Source: an uncultured Actinomycetes bacterium (GTDB lineage: Bacteria > Actinomycetota > Thermoleophilia > Miltoncostaeales > Miltoncostaeaceae). From it: a stretch of DNA of 64,000 nucleotides. A program made the position numbers and the translations under genes. The DNA lies in the NCBI GenBank assembly GCA_903896045.1, contig CAITWD010000010.1, positions 20,274-84,273 of the forward strand. The letters are read 5' to 3'. This document shows positions 25,851 through 33,802 of this stretch, piece after piece (position 1 is the stretch's first letter; each line of letters starts with the position of its first letter). The notes beneath the pieces were generated by a model. The model ran no database searches. It was not told the origin of the DNA and saw only the letters and a list, made by a program, of their open reading frames with translations.

Positions 25851-27083
25851 CTGCGCATCCTCATCGTGAGCCATCTCTACCCAAGCGCCGTTGATCCGGT
25901 CGCAGGAACCTTCGTGCACCAGCAGGTGCGTGCGCTGCGCGGACGCGGACACGATGTGCGCGTCATCTCGCAACTCGGCTGGGCGCCCCCAGGGCGTGCA
26001 CGGTGGGCGAACCACCGCAGTGTGCCGCGCTCGACGCAGGTGGACGGAGTGCCGGTACTGCACCCGCGCATGATGATGTTACCCGGGGCCCGCCTCGGAC
26101 ACAGGATCTGCCACACCACCCTTCGAAGCATCGCCGGGCCGGTTCGCCGCGTTGCGCGAGAGTGGCCATTTGATCTGGTGCATGCGCACATGCTCATCCC
26201 CGATGGCTGGGCAGCGGTTTCCGCTGGCCATGCGGTAGGCGTTCCGGTGATCGCGACCGCGCATGGATCTGCAGATGTGCTGCTCACCCCGTATCGCAGC
26301 GCGGGATGGCGACGCACAGTCGTGGAGGCGATTACCGAGATCGATCAGATCATTGCGGTCTCACAGGCAATTGCCGATGGCGTCACCACCTTGGCGCAAC
26401 CGCGACACCCCATCCAGGTCATCCCCAATGGCGCCGACCCCGCCGTATTTGCCGGGCGTGAACGCGATATCGATCGCGCCGCACTCGGCCTTCCAACCGA
26501 TCGTCCGATTGCATTATTCGTCGGTCATCTCACCGAACTCAAAGGGGTCGCACATCTCCTTGAGGCGTTTGATGCGTATGCGACCCAGGCGCAGAACTCG
26601 CCGCTTCTTGCCATCGTTGGGCATGGTCCGCTTGAGGGTGCACTGCGTGCGCGTGCGACCGAGCTCGGATTGCAGGAATCGATACGCATTCTCGGCGCAC
26701 TCCCCCACAAGGATGTGGCAGCATGGATGAGTGCCTGTGATGTCCTGGTTCTCCCATCGCGCAGCGAAGGCCTGCCCACAGTGATTTGCGAAGCCATGGT
26801 CGCTGGTCGCGCCGTGATCGCAACTGCGGTCGGTGGGACCCCGGAACTCGTCGATAATGGCGTGACCGGAATGCTGATTGCCCCAAATGACACGCCGGCA
26901 ATTACTCGCGCCCTCGGTGAGGTGCTCGATCCACCGGGACGCGCCCGCGCAATGGGCGCTGCTGCGCGCGCGCGCGCCACGACCTCGCTCACATGGGATG
27001 CGGTTGCCGCGCAGATCGAATCGGTCTACGACCAGGTGCTTGCGCGTCACCGAGGTCACTCAGTACCCGGGCGTGCGGCATAG
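25851..27083 (+). CDS. GT4-type glycosyltransferase, exopolysaccharide-type
   Basis: The product (about 410 residues) is a GT-B enzyme: an N-terminal acceptor domain with DLVHAHMLIPDGWAA and TAHGSADV, then a C-terminal nucleotide-sugar domain with VIPNGAD, FVGHLTELKGVAHLLEAF and the donor-binding SRSEGLPTVICEAM (E-x7-E). It transfers a sugar to a lipid-linked or oligosaccharide acceptor at the inner membrane face. The first beta strand RILIVSHLYP requires translation to begin at CTG 25851 (or ATT 25848); the first canonical codon, GTG 25866, would delete it. Followed without a gap by a second glycosyltransferase. Confidence 0.87.
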   Translation: MRILIVSHLYPSAVDPVAGTFVHQQVRALRGRGHDVRVISQLGWAPPGRARWANHRSVPRSTQVDGVPVLHPRMMMLPGARLGHRICHTTLRSIAGPVRRVAREWPFDLVHAHMLIPDGWAAVSAGHAVGVPVIATAHGSADVLLTPYRSAGWRRTVVEAITEIDQIIAVSQAIADGVTTLAQPRHPIQVIPNGADPAVFAGRERDIDRAALGLPTDRPIALFVGHLTELKGVAHLLEAFDAYATQAQNSPLLAIVGHGPLEGALRARATELGLQESIRILGALPHKDVAAWMSACDVLVLPSRSEGLPTVICEAMVAGRAVIATAVGGTPELVDNGVTGMLIAPNDTPAITRALGEVLDPPGRARAMGAAARARATTSLTWDAVAAQIESVYDQVLARHRGHSVPGRAA

Positions 27084-28297
27084 GACGCATTCTCTACATC
27101 TCTCAGTATGTCGTGACCCCCGACCAGCCAGGGGGAGTGCGTCATTGGCGCCATGTGCGCGCACTTGCCGAGGCCGGTCACGATGTCACAGTGATCACTT
27201 CAAAGGTGCTCCACACCACTCGCGAAGCCCCGTCGGAATTTGCCGGACGTACAACAGTGCGACGGGTCGAGGACGGCATCGAGGTGCTACGGGCCTACTC
27301 CTCAACGGGGTATGGAAATGATGCACGCTCGCGCGCAGCAAATCACTTGAGCTTTTCGACTTATGCCCTTCCGGCTGCGCTGCGCGCCAGACGACCCGAT
27401 GTCATCTTGGCCTCGTCTCCGCCATTGACGGTCGGGGTGCTTGGCGCGTTTGTCTCGGGGCTTCGGCGCACTCGATTCATTTTGGAGGTCCGCGACCTCT
27501 GGCCAGAATCCGCCCTCGCTACGGGGCTCCTCACCAATCCACGGGCAATCGCGCTGATGGATCGGATGGCCAACTACTGCTACTCGCGTGCGGACCGCGT
27601 GATCGCTCTCACCGAAGGGATCCGGGATGGCGTCATCTCGGCGGGAGTCACACCGAATGCCGTCAGCCTGATCACCAACGGAATCGATCCCCCAGATACT
27701 CCCATCACCCCCGAGGTCGTTGACCTGCCGGTCGGACCCGATGCCTTTGTCGCAATGTTTGTGGGCCAGCATGGCACCTACAGCTCGCTCTTTACCGTGC
27801 TCGATGCCGCTGCGCTCCTACGCAATGACCCATCAATTCATATTGCGCTCGTCGGCGACGGCGATCGTAAACCCGAGCTTGTGGCACAGGCGGCAGCGCG
27901 CGGTCTCGAGAATGTGAGCTTTGCGGGGCCGATTCCCAAACGGGATGTCCCATCCTGGCTCGACCGCGCGGATGCCTGCCTGTTGACCTATCAAGATGCA
28001 CCGCTGTTCCAGGGGGCAATGCCCAACAAACTCTTTGATTACATGGGTGCAGGTCGGCCAATCCTCGCCGCGGTCCCTGATGGCGAAGCGGCGCACGCGA
28101 TCCGGAGCGCAGGATGCGGCATCGTGACCCCCGCCGAGGATGCCGAAGCATTGGCGAACGCAATTCGCCAACTTGCCGCCGACCGACCCGCGGCAACGGC
28201 AATGGGTGCCGCCGGTGTTGCGTACGTCCATCTCCACCACAATCGTCGCGATCTCGCAGAACGGTTTGTCAGTGTCGTTGAATCCGTCCTCGCCTAA
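27080..28297 (+). CDS. GT4-type glycosyltransferase (WbuB-like)
   Basis: The 405-residue enzyme resembles WbuB-type transferases: opening RILYISQYVVTPDQPGG, then LEVRDLWPESALATG, ITNGID, and FDYMGAGRPILAAVPDGEA in the donor domain. Homology puts the N terminus at ATA 27080, which overlaps the stop of the preceding gene (ATAG); no ATG, GTG or TTG lies near. The only upstream canonical start, ATG 26993, would add about 29 unrelated Cys/Arg-rich residues. Partner genes are a GT4 upstream and a lipid-phosphosugar transferase downstream. Confidence 0.85.
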   Translation: MGRILYISQYVVTPDQPGGVRHWRHVRALAEAGHDVTVITSKVLHTTREAPSEFAGRTTVRRVEDGIEVLRAYSSTGYGNDARSRAANHLSFSTYALPAALRARRPDVILASSPPLTVGVLGAFVSGLRRTRFILEVRDLWPESALATGLLTNPRAIALMDRMANYCYSRADRVIALTEGIRDGVISAGVTPNAVSLITNGIDPPDTPITPEVVDLPVGPDAFVAMFVGQHGTYSSLFTVLDAAALLRNDPSIHIALVGDGDRKPELVAQAAARGLENVSFAGPIPKRDVPSWLDRADACLLTYQDAPLFQGAMPNKLFDYMGAGRPILAAVPDGEAAHAIRSAGCGIVTPAEDAEALANAIRQLAADRPAATAMGAAGVAYVHLHHNRRDLAERFVSVVESVLA

Positions 28298-28925
28298 CCC
28301 CGTCGGCGGGCGCACCAAGCGCCTCATGGATCTCGTGATCAGCGTCCCGCTGCTCATCATCCTGGCGCCAGTATTTCTGGTCATCGCGATCCTGATTCGA
28401 CGCGACTCACCCGGAAAGGCATTCTACCTTCAGCCACGTGCCGGTCTTGGGGGAGCACCATTTCGGGTCGTCAAATTCCGCACGATGGTCGACGGGGCAG
28501 AATTTATTGGGGCCGGGCTCAATAACGACATTGGGGATCCGCGAATCACCCCACTCGGCGCACGTCTGCGTCGGCTCTCCATCGATGAACTTCCACAACT
28601 CATTAATGTGGCGCGTGGACAGATGAGCATCATTGGGCCTCGCCCCACACTGCTCGAGCAAATCGAGCGCTACACGCCAGAACAACGTCGACGGCTCCTT
28701 GCGCGGCCCGGGATCACTGGGCTCGCCCAAATCAGTGGTCGGTCGACGCTGCCATGGTCCCAGCGGATCATCATTGATGTGGACTACGTCGAGAATTGGA
28801 GTATTTGGCGCGACCTCTCGATCCTCATCCGCACGATTCCCGCGCTCCTTCGCGGTGACGAGACCTATCCTCAGGGGGTCAATGAGGTCGATCTGGATGG
28901 AGACACACACTCCACCGAGGAGTAG
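28278..28925 (+). CDS. Undecaprenyl-phosphate sugar phosphotransferase (WcaJ/PglC-type)
   Basis: The 215-residue protein is a short monotopic phosphoglycosyl transferase: one N-terminal re-entrant helix (KRLMDLVISVPLLIILAPV) and a catalytic domain with VKFRTMVDGAE, RRLSIDELPQLINV (the catalytic Asp-Glu pair) and MSIIGPRPTLLEQIERY. It attaches a sugar-1-phosphate to undecaprenyl phosphate and starts repeat-unit assembly. The TTG at 28278 overlaps the upstream gene by 20 bases; an internal ATG at 28326 is possible but would cut into the membrane helix. Third gene of the envelope polysaccharide cassette. Confidence 0.87.
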   Translation: MNPSSPNPVGGRTKRLMDLVISVPLLIILAPVFLVIAILIRRDSPGKAFYLQPRAGLGGAPFRVVKFRTMVDGAEFIGAGLNNDIGDPRITPLGARLRRLSIDELPQLINVARGQMSIIGPRPTLLEQIERYTPEQRRRLLARPGITGLAQISGRSTLPWSQRIIIDVDYVENWSIWRDLSILIRTIPALLRGDETYPQGVNEVDLDGDTHSTEE

Positions 28926-29046
28926 ATCGTGCTCCGACAGGGTGCCGACTTCGCAGTCGAAGGCCGATGCCCTATTATCCCGAGACGTTCGTCGTGTGCT
29001 GTCGTATCGTCGCGAGCCGATGTCGATGTTCACGCAATGGATTCCC

Positions 29047-29118
29047 GGGCAGTTAGCTCAGCGGGAGAGCACTCGCTTCACACGCGAGGGGTCACTGGTT
29101 CGATCCCAGTACTGCCCA
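29047..29118 (+). tRNA. tRNA-Val (CAC)
   Basis: A 72-base cloverleaf: acceptor GGGCAGT with ACTGCCC, discriminator A, D-arm TAGCTCAGCGGGAGAGC, anticodon stem CTCGC/GCGAG with loop containing CAC, and T-loop TTCGATC. CCA is not encoded. Confidence 0.95.
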
Positions 29119-29198
29119 TCGAAAGCCGACCGTCGAGCGTCTTTGCACTCGCAGCGAAGCGAAGGCCTCAGCGTCTCCGGCAGCGCCGTTTTGCAGCC

Positions 29199-29248
29199 AA
29201 AACGCCTTATGTAGGCGAGTAGTCGCCTGTAAGGATCGCAGGCGTTTT
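29199..29248. repeat. Nested inverted repeats downstream of tRNA-Val
   Basis: AAAACGCCT (29199-29207) and AGGCGTTTT (29240-29248) flank an internal AGGCG-agtagt-CGCCT hairpin (29213-29228). The four CGCCT/AGGCG copies can pair in two mutually exclusive ways: two small hairpins or one cruciform. It could be a bidirectional terminator or a relic recombination site. Confidence 0.5.
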
Positions 29249-29270
29249 ACAAACCAACTCGATGAGAACA

Positions 29271-29555
29271 ATGCCATATCTAGTAACGCACGTATGGCCC
29301 GGCGCAACCAAGGCCCAGTGGGAAGAAACGAGCAAGGCAGTCTTGCCTCCCGGCGCTAGTCCAAAAGGTCAGCTCTTCTACGCAGCGGCCGTAGTGGACG
29401 CAGGCGTGATCGTCACGGGCCTTTATGAGTCCAAAGAGGACTGCGACAACTTCGTATCGGATGTGCTGATGGCCAAATTGCCGACGATTGAAGGTGGACT
29501 TGAAGGTGAGCCGCAGGAGTTCACGGGCGAGACGCTCCGAGTCGAGACCTGGTAA
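29271..29555 (+). CDS. Small hypothetical protein, possible alpha/beta-barrel monomer
   Basis: The 94-residue protein starts MPYLVTHVWPG and has an alternating strand-helix pattern of about two beta-alpha-beta units (VTHVWP, QLFYAAAVVDAG, VIVTGLYESKEDCDNFVSDVL), reminiscent of dimeric ferredoxin-like proteins of the Dabb/ABM type. No catalytic motif is visible. GATGAGA precedes the ATG. It sits alone between tRNA-Val and a long gene-poor stretch, with base composition by eye lower in GC than its surroundings. Function unknown. Confidence 0.5.
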   Translation: MPYLVTHVWPGATKAQWEETSKAVLPPGASPKGQLFYAAAVVDAGVIVTGLYESKEDCDNFVSDVLMAKLPTIEGGLEGEPQEFTGETLRVETW

Positions 29556-30160
29556 CTGCCGACTGGGCTGGGCCGCTTCGCTGAGTTGAGTCCGACTCTT
29601 AGATAAAGGTTCAGCCCGCGGGCTGATCTCCGTCCAACAGGCCCGCCTGCGCGAAGGCGCGAGAGTCCTTGATGGTCTGGGGGTCGGCCTTCTGGCATCA
29701 ACCCGAGGCAAACGGCGGCTGAGGGTCGCACGCGATCACCACTTGCGCGAACCGTGAGCTACGCGTAGCAAATCGATAGCAAACTGCAGCGGGGCTGTAG
29801 CAACCCAGTAGCAACCACCCCGAATCGCCCGTCGACTCAGCGGTTCGAACCAGCCGCGACCACTCGGCGTCTACTGAGAAGCGTCCTCCAAAAGTGGCCA
29901 AAACGCCCCCTTCGGCGGGTTTTCGTCGCTTGGGAGCCATGTGCGACACAGATCGCGCGCATATCAGTATCACGAGACCGGCATGGCCTTGCTGTACAGA
30001 GTGGATGGCCCCAAGCACGCGCAGGGGCATCCGATGTGGGTGCCCTTGCGTCGTCGTCGTTGGGTCGAGGTCATAGGTATGTGCTCCTCATCAATTGAGG
30101 GGCCCGCGCTCCTCGCACACGCGTGACGATCTCGTCCAGCGGGATCGCTACTGTCCTTCT
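29556..30160. other. Gene-poor stretch with integration-scar features
   Basis: About 600 bases contain no convincing gene. Four copies of TAGCAA lie at 29766, 29777, 29798 and 29809 (11- and 21-base spacing), followed by a T-loop-like GGTTCGAACC at about 29841 and a hairpin AAAACGCC...GGCGGGTTTT at about 29899-29923. Next to a tRNA gene this resembles the arm-site and end region of a lost integrative element, but no integrase remnant can be read. Confidence 0.35.
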
Positions 30161-30454
30161 ATGACCAAATCAGCAACGTCTCGCAAGAAAAAATCAGTCG
30201 CAGACGCCCCACGACCCGTGGGACGCGTGCGCATCGTGCTCCTTGGTGCGCTGCTTGGCGCAGGATGGGGGGCGCTCATGTGGGGCGTCATGGCTCTTCT
30301 TGGGCAAACCTCGGGGTTGTCGAGTTTCGTCTACGCCGTTATCACTGTCGCGATGATTGGCATTGGGGTTGCCGCATTCTTCGGTGCAATCGGGATTCAC
30401 CGCCGCGGTGAACGCGTGAGTCCGCGCATTCGTCGTCGCGATCGATCGGCGTAG
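30161..30454 (+). CDS. Small two-helix membrane protein
   Basis: The 97-residue product has a Lys/Arg-rich N terminus (KSATSRKKKS), two membrane helices (about 26-47 and 54-77; glycine-rich GALLGAGWGALMWGVMALLG) and a strongly basic tail (RRGERVSPRIRRRDRSA). No family recognised. It precedes the SRP RNA gene. Confidence 0.55.
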   Translation: MTKSATSRKKKSVADAPRPVGRVRIVLLGALLGAGWGALMWGVMALLGQTSGLSSFVYAVITVAMIGIGVAAFFGAIGIHRRGERVSPRIRRRDRSA

Positions 30455-30556
30455 ATCACACGCGTCACCGGGCGCAACTGGGATTTGCGCCCAGCAAAAT
30501 CGGTACTTTTCCCCACCACACAGCCCAAAACACTCGCAGACGGGTGAGAGGTCCTC

Positions 30557-30562
30557 TATCCT
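30557..30562 (+). promoter_or_regulatory. Minus 10 box candidate for SRP RNA
   Basis: TATCCT lies nine bases before the deduced 5' end of the SRP RNA at 30572. No good -35 match is visible. Confidence 0.35.
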
Positions 30563-30571
30563 CATGGAGTG

Positions 30572-30801
30572 ACCGTGCTAGGCGGGGAGCTAGCGGTGCC
30601 CTGTACCCGAAATCCGCTTTAGCGGGGCACAATTCCCACCCCAGGGACTCGTTCGGAAGGGTCGGGCCCGTGCAATGCGACGTTGATGGTGAGGTCCCAT
30701 TCGGTGGGCGACCGCGAACCAGGTCAGGTCCGGAAGGAAGCAGCCTTAAGCGGATCCGCCTACGCGCAGTGGGGTCACCTTGCTGGAGTTGGCGGCACGG
30801 G
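30572..30801 (+). ncRNA. ffs: Signal recognition particle RNA, actinobacterial large type
   Basis: The universally conserved domain IV core GGTCAGGTCCGGAAGGAAGC (approximately 30722-30741) is present with flanking arms. Upstream, CGTGCTAGGCGGGGAG and GTAGCGG-like blocks match the 5' domain of Streptomyces-type SRP RNA (GGGGAG.TAGCGGTGCCCTGTA). The 5' end CCGTGC pairs with GCACGG at 30796-30801, which sets the boundaries at about 230 bases. The RNA binds Ffh and targets membrane and secreted proteins. Placement directly before dnaX is common in this phylum. Confidence 0.88.
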
Positions 30802-30853
30802 TACCGCTTTCGACGCGGGTTTCAACGGTGGGTGCACGGTCACCTCAGCATCT

Positions 30854-30878
30854 GCGCACCCTGCTCTGCAGGGTGCGC
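30854..30878 (+). terminator. Perfect 11-bp hairpin between SRP RNA and dnaX
   Basis: GCGCACCCTGC (30854-30864) pairs perfectly with GCAGGGTGCGC (30868-30878) across a TCT loop. It can end the SRP transcript, or act as a leader structure for dnaX, whose start is 31 bases further on. Confidence 0.6.
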
Positions 30879-30908
30879 ACGCTGAAGGGGTCTTCAGAAA
30901 GGTGTTAA

Positions 30909-32714
30909 TTGAGCGAGCAATCCGGCGCAAGCCTCTATAACCGCCATCGCCCGACCACGTTCGAGGACATGGTTGGCCAAGAACATGTCGCGCGTGCGCT
31001 TGCCAACGCCCTGACATCTGGACGTCCCGCACGCGGCTACCTGTTTTCAGGACCGCGCGGAACGGGCAAGACCACGACTGCGCGCATCCTTGCCCGCTGC
31101 CTGAACTGTTTGGCATATCCGGGGCCGACTGCGACCCCGTGCATGCAATGTGAGTCGTGCCTGCGGACCGGTCACGATGATTGGCTCGATGTCGTCGAGG
31201 TTGACGCCGCCTCAAGTGCACGGCGCATCGATGAAATGCGCGACTGGCTCGAGACTGTGCGCTATGCCCCGGTCGTCGGTCGCTACCGCATCACCATCAT
31301 GGATGAGGCGCACCAAATTCAGGAGGGTGCGGCGAGCGCCCTCTTAAAGACGCTCGAAGAACCCCCGCCGCATTTGGTGGTGATCTTGTGCACGACCCAT
31401 CCCTGGGACATCCTGCCGACGATTCGCTCTCGTGTGCAGCACTACGTCTTACGCAAGCCCGGCATCCCATCGCTTGTGCGAGTACTCGAACGAGTTGCCC
31501 AAAAAGAGGGCATCCAAACCACCGAGACTGCTCTCGATGCACTCGCACGTGCGGCCGATGGGTCCTACCGCGATGCACTTGGCTTGCTCGATCAGATCGT
31601 TGCCTATTCCGGTGGAACAGTTGAACTCAACGAGGTGCTCGAGCTGCTCGGCTCGGTTGCCCGCGAGACCCTGTTTGAGCTCGTCGACCTCTTGGCAAGC
31701 GGCGATGCCGCCGGTGCGTTCCTGTTGCTTGAGGACATTCTTGATTCCGGCAGCGATCCTGAGCAACTGATGCGCGGGCTGATTGCCCAACTGCGCTGCG
31801 TGTGCCTGTTGCAACAAGGCGCCGGCGCCCGTGATGAGTGGGCATTCTCTGCCGAAGAGCTCTCCCGTCTGGCGGGGCAGGCAAATCAACTTTCTGCACA
31901 TCAGGTCGTACGCGGACTCGATCTGCTCGCCGATGCACAGGTACGTATCCGCCATGGCGGTGCGGATCCACGCCTGCAATTAGAGCTCGTCGCTGCGAAA
32001 CTCGCGCGCCCGTCACTCGATGGTGATGTCGAGGGCATTATTCCCCGGCTCGAGCACCTTGAGCGCGGGGTCACTGCACCCGCGGCTCCCGTTGTCGTCG
32101 CTCCCGTCGCGGTCGCACCAGCGCCTGCTCCGCCTGCTCCCGTTGCGCCGCCTCCAGAGAGCGCGGTGCCGAGCGACGCACCCCCACCGCCTGCGTCGCC
32201 GGTCCCTGTCGCGCAGGCCGCACCGCGCGTCGCGACGCCAGCCGCTCCGGTCGCAGATGATGAACGCCCGCCGCTCAATGACATTGATGTCCCCGACGAC
32301 GACATCGACGAGGACCCGGTCGCCCCGGCCATCGCACCCGACCCGGTGCCATCTGCCGTATTTGATCTTGCACATGTCGAGCGAATGTGGCCGCGCGTAC
32401 TCTCTGAGCTTCACGCCGCGCACCCACCGCTCTACACGTTTATCGAAGAGGGGCGTCCGACCGCAGCCAACGGCAACATCCTCGAGCTGACCTTGGCAAG
32501 TTCGGTCGGCGCCAGCATGCTCGCAAAAACCGACCACCGGGTCGCGCTGGAAATGGTGCTTCTCGGAGTCTTCGGCCAACGCATTACAGTGCAGGTCGCC
32601 GTCAGCGACCAGCCCGCCGCTGTACCGGCCGATTCCCCATCGGCACCACTCACGCTCGACACCCTGCGCCAGGAGCTCATCGCGACCTTTGACGCAATTG
32701 AAGAGCCGCACTAA
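30909..32714 (+). CDS. dnaX: DNA polymerase III subunit gamma/tau
   Basis: The 601-residue clamp-loader ATPase shows Walker A GPRGTGKTT (48-56), a zinc module (Cys64, Cys67, Cys78, Cys81, Cys84), DEAH (132-135) and the sensor/SRC-region CTTHPWDILPTIRSR. Domain III follows to about residue 370, then an Ala/Pro/Val-rich linker (about 380-460) and a C-terminal tau-like domain. It loads the beta clamp and connects polymerases at the fork. The TTG start has AAAGGTG upstream. ybaB and recR follow, the classic order. Confidence 0.95.
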   Translation: MSEQSGASLYNRHRPTTFEDMVGQEHVARALANALTSGRPARGYLFSGPRGTGKTTTARILARCLNCLAYPGPTATPCMQCESCLRTGHDDWLDVVEVDAASSARRIDEMRDWLETVRYAPVVGRYRITIMDEAHQIQEGAASALLKTLEEPPPHLVVILCTTHPWDILPTIRSRVQHYVLRKPGIPSLVRVLERVAQKEGIQTTETALDALARAADGSYRDALGLLDQIVAYSGGTVELNEVLELLGSVARETLFELVDLLASGDAAGAFLLLEDILDSGSDPEQLMRGLIAQLRCVCLLQQGAGARDEWAFSAEELSRLAGQANQLSAHQVVRGLDLLADAQVRIRHGGADPRLQLELVAAKLARPSLDGDVEGIIPRLEHLERGVTAPAAPVVVAPVAVAPAPAPPAPVAPPPESAVPSDAPPPPASPVPVAQAAPRVATPAAPVADDERPPLNDIDVPDDDIDEDPVAPAIAPDPVPSAVFDLAHVERMWPRVLSELHAAHPPLYTFIEEGRPTAANGNILELTLASSVGASMLAKTDHRVALEMVLLGVFGQRITVQVAVSDQPAAVPADSPSAPLTLDTLRQELIATFDAIEEPH

Positions 32715-32754
32715 CCGACCACCCCAACGACACACAACGTCAGGAGCCCGCCGC

Positions 32755-33081
32755 GTGTCCTCAGGTATGAACCCGCAGAAAATGCTCAAGCAGATGCAAA
32801 AGATGCAAGCCGATATGGAACGCGTGCAGATCGAACTGCAGAGCGAATATTCGAGCGCAACCGCAGGCGGGGGCGTCGTGACCGCAACGGTGAGCGGCGG
32901 GCTTGAAGTTCAATCGATCATCATCGACCCCAAGATTGTGGATCCCGAAGATGTCGAATTGCTCTCTGACACGATCGTTGCCGCGGTCAACGAAGCAATG
33001 CGCCAGGCACAAGAGCACGCGCAGCGGCGCATCGGCGAAATCAGTGGAGGGCTTTCCGGCCTGGGAATCCCCGGCCTCTAG
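32755..33081 (+). CDS. YbaB/EbfC nucleoid-associated protein
   Basis: The 108-residue protein opens with MNPQKMLKQMQKMQADMERV and contains the conserved VTATVSGGLEVQSIIIDPKIV and the LSDTIVAAVNEAM helix, all typical of YbaB/EbfC, a small dimeric DNA-binding protein. The GTG at 32755 is preferred (AGGAG ten bases upstream), with an internal ATG four codons later also possible. It sits between dnaX and recR as in most bacteria. Confidence 0.92.
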   Translation: MSSGMNPQKMLKQMQKMQADMERVQIELQSEYSSATAGGGVVTATVSGGLEVQSIIIDPKIVDPEDVELLSDTIVAAVNEAMRQAQEHAQRRIGEISGGLSGLGIPGL

Positions 33082-33096
33082 CCACTGACCACCCGA

Positions 33097-33690
33097 ATGC
33101 TGACCCCCTCACTCGAACGATTGATTGCCGAGCTCTCCCGGCTTCCGGGGGTCGGTCCGCGCAGCGCGCAACGGCTGGCATTCCATCTGCTCAAAGCCCC
33201 CAATGAACGGACGCTCGCCCTTGCCGGCGCCCTGACCCAGATGTCGGAACGCCTGCGCCCCTGCAGCAGATGTTTTAGTTTCGCCGAAGATGAGTTGTGT
33301 CCCATCTGCCAGGACCAACGGCGGGATCGGACATTGCTCTGCGTCGTCGAAGAGCCATCGTCGATTCTGCCCATCGAGCGCACGCATGAATACCGCGGCT
33401 ATTACCACGTGCTCGGGGGGGCACTCTCCCCGATCGATGGCATTGATCCGGGCGACCTGCGGATCGATGAGTTGGTGCGCAGGGTGGATGCCGAAGGCGT
33501 GACCGAGCTCATCGTCGCAACCAACCCCACCATGACCGGCGAGGCGACCGCGCTCTATTTGAGCGATCTCTTGCGCGGCAAAGTGCAGCTCACCCGTCTT
33601 GCCAGCGGTCTTCCGGTGGGGGCAGATCTGGAATATGCCGACGAACTGACCCTCGGACGGGCGCTTCTGGGCCGACGGGTGCTTGAGTAG
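33097..33690 (+). CDS. recR: Recombination mediator protein RecR
   Basis: The 197-residue protein has the helix-hairpin-helix LPGVGPRSAQRLAFHLL (about 16-32), a C4 zinc finger (Cys56, Cys59, Cys68, Cys71), a Toprim domain with VVEEP and the Walker-like end GLPVGADLEYADELTLGRAL. Together with RecF/RecO it loads RecA on gapped DNA. Full length for the family. Confidence 0.96.
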   Translation: MLTPSLERLIAELSRLPGVGPRSAQRLAFHLLKAPNERTLALAGALTQMSERLRPCSRCFSFAEDELCPICQDQRRDRTLLCVVEEPSSILPIERTHEYRGYYHVLGGALSPIDGIDPGDLRIDELVRRVDAEGVTELIVATNPTMTGEATALYLSDLLRGKVQLTRLASGLPVGADLEYADELTLGRALLGRRVLE

Positions 33691-33753
33691 CGCGGTCACT
33701 TTAATTTTTTTTGCATGAGGGCATGTCTGGGACGCCCCGCATGCAACGAACGC

Positions 33754-33759
33754 TAGAAT
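33754..33759 (+). promoter_or_regulatory. Minus 10 candidate TAGAAT upstream of lysC
   Basis: TAGAAT lies 44 bases before the deduced lysC start and after a T-rich patch at 33712-33719. A convincing -35 is not seen. It suggests lysC-asd has its own promoter in the 112-base gap after recR. Confidence 0.35.
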
Positions 33760-33802
33760 CCCACGTCGGCGCCTCGCCGCAATGTCATCAAGGAGACTTC
33801 TC

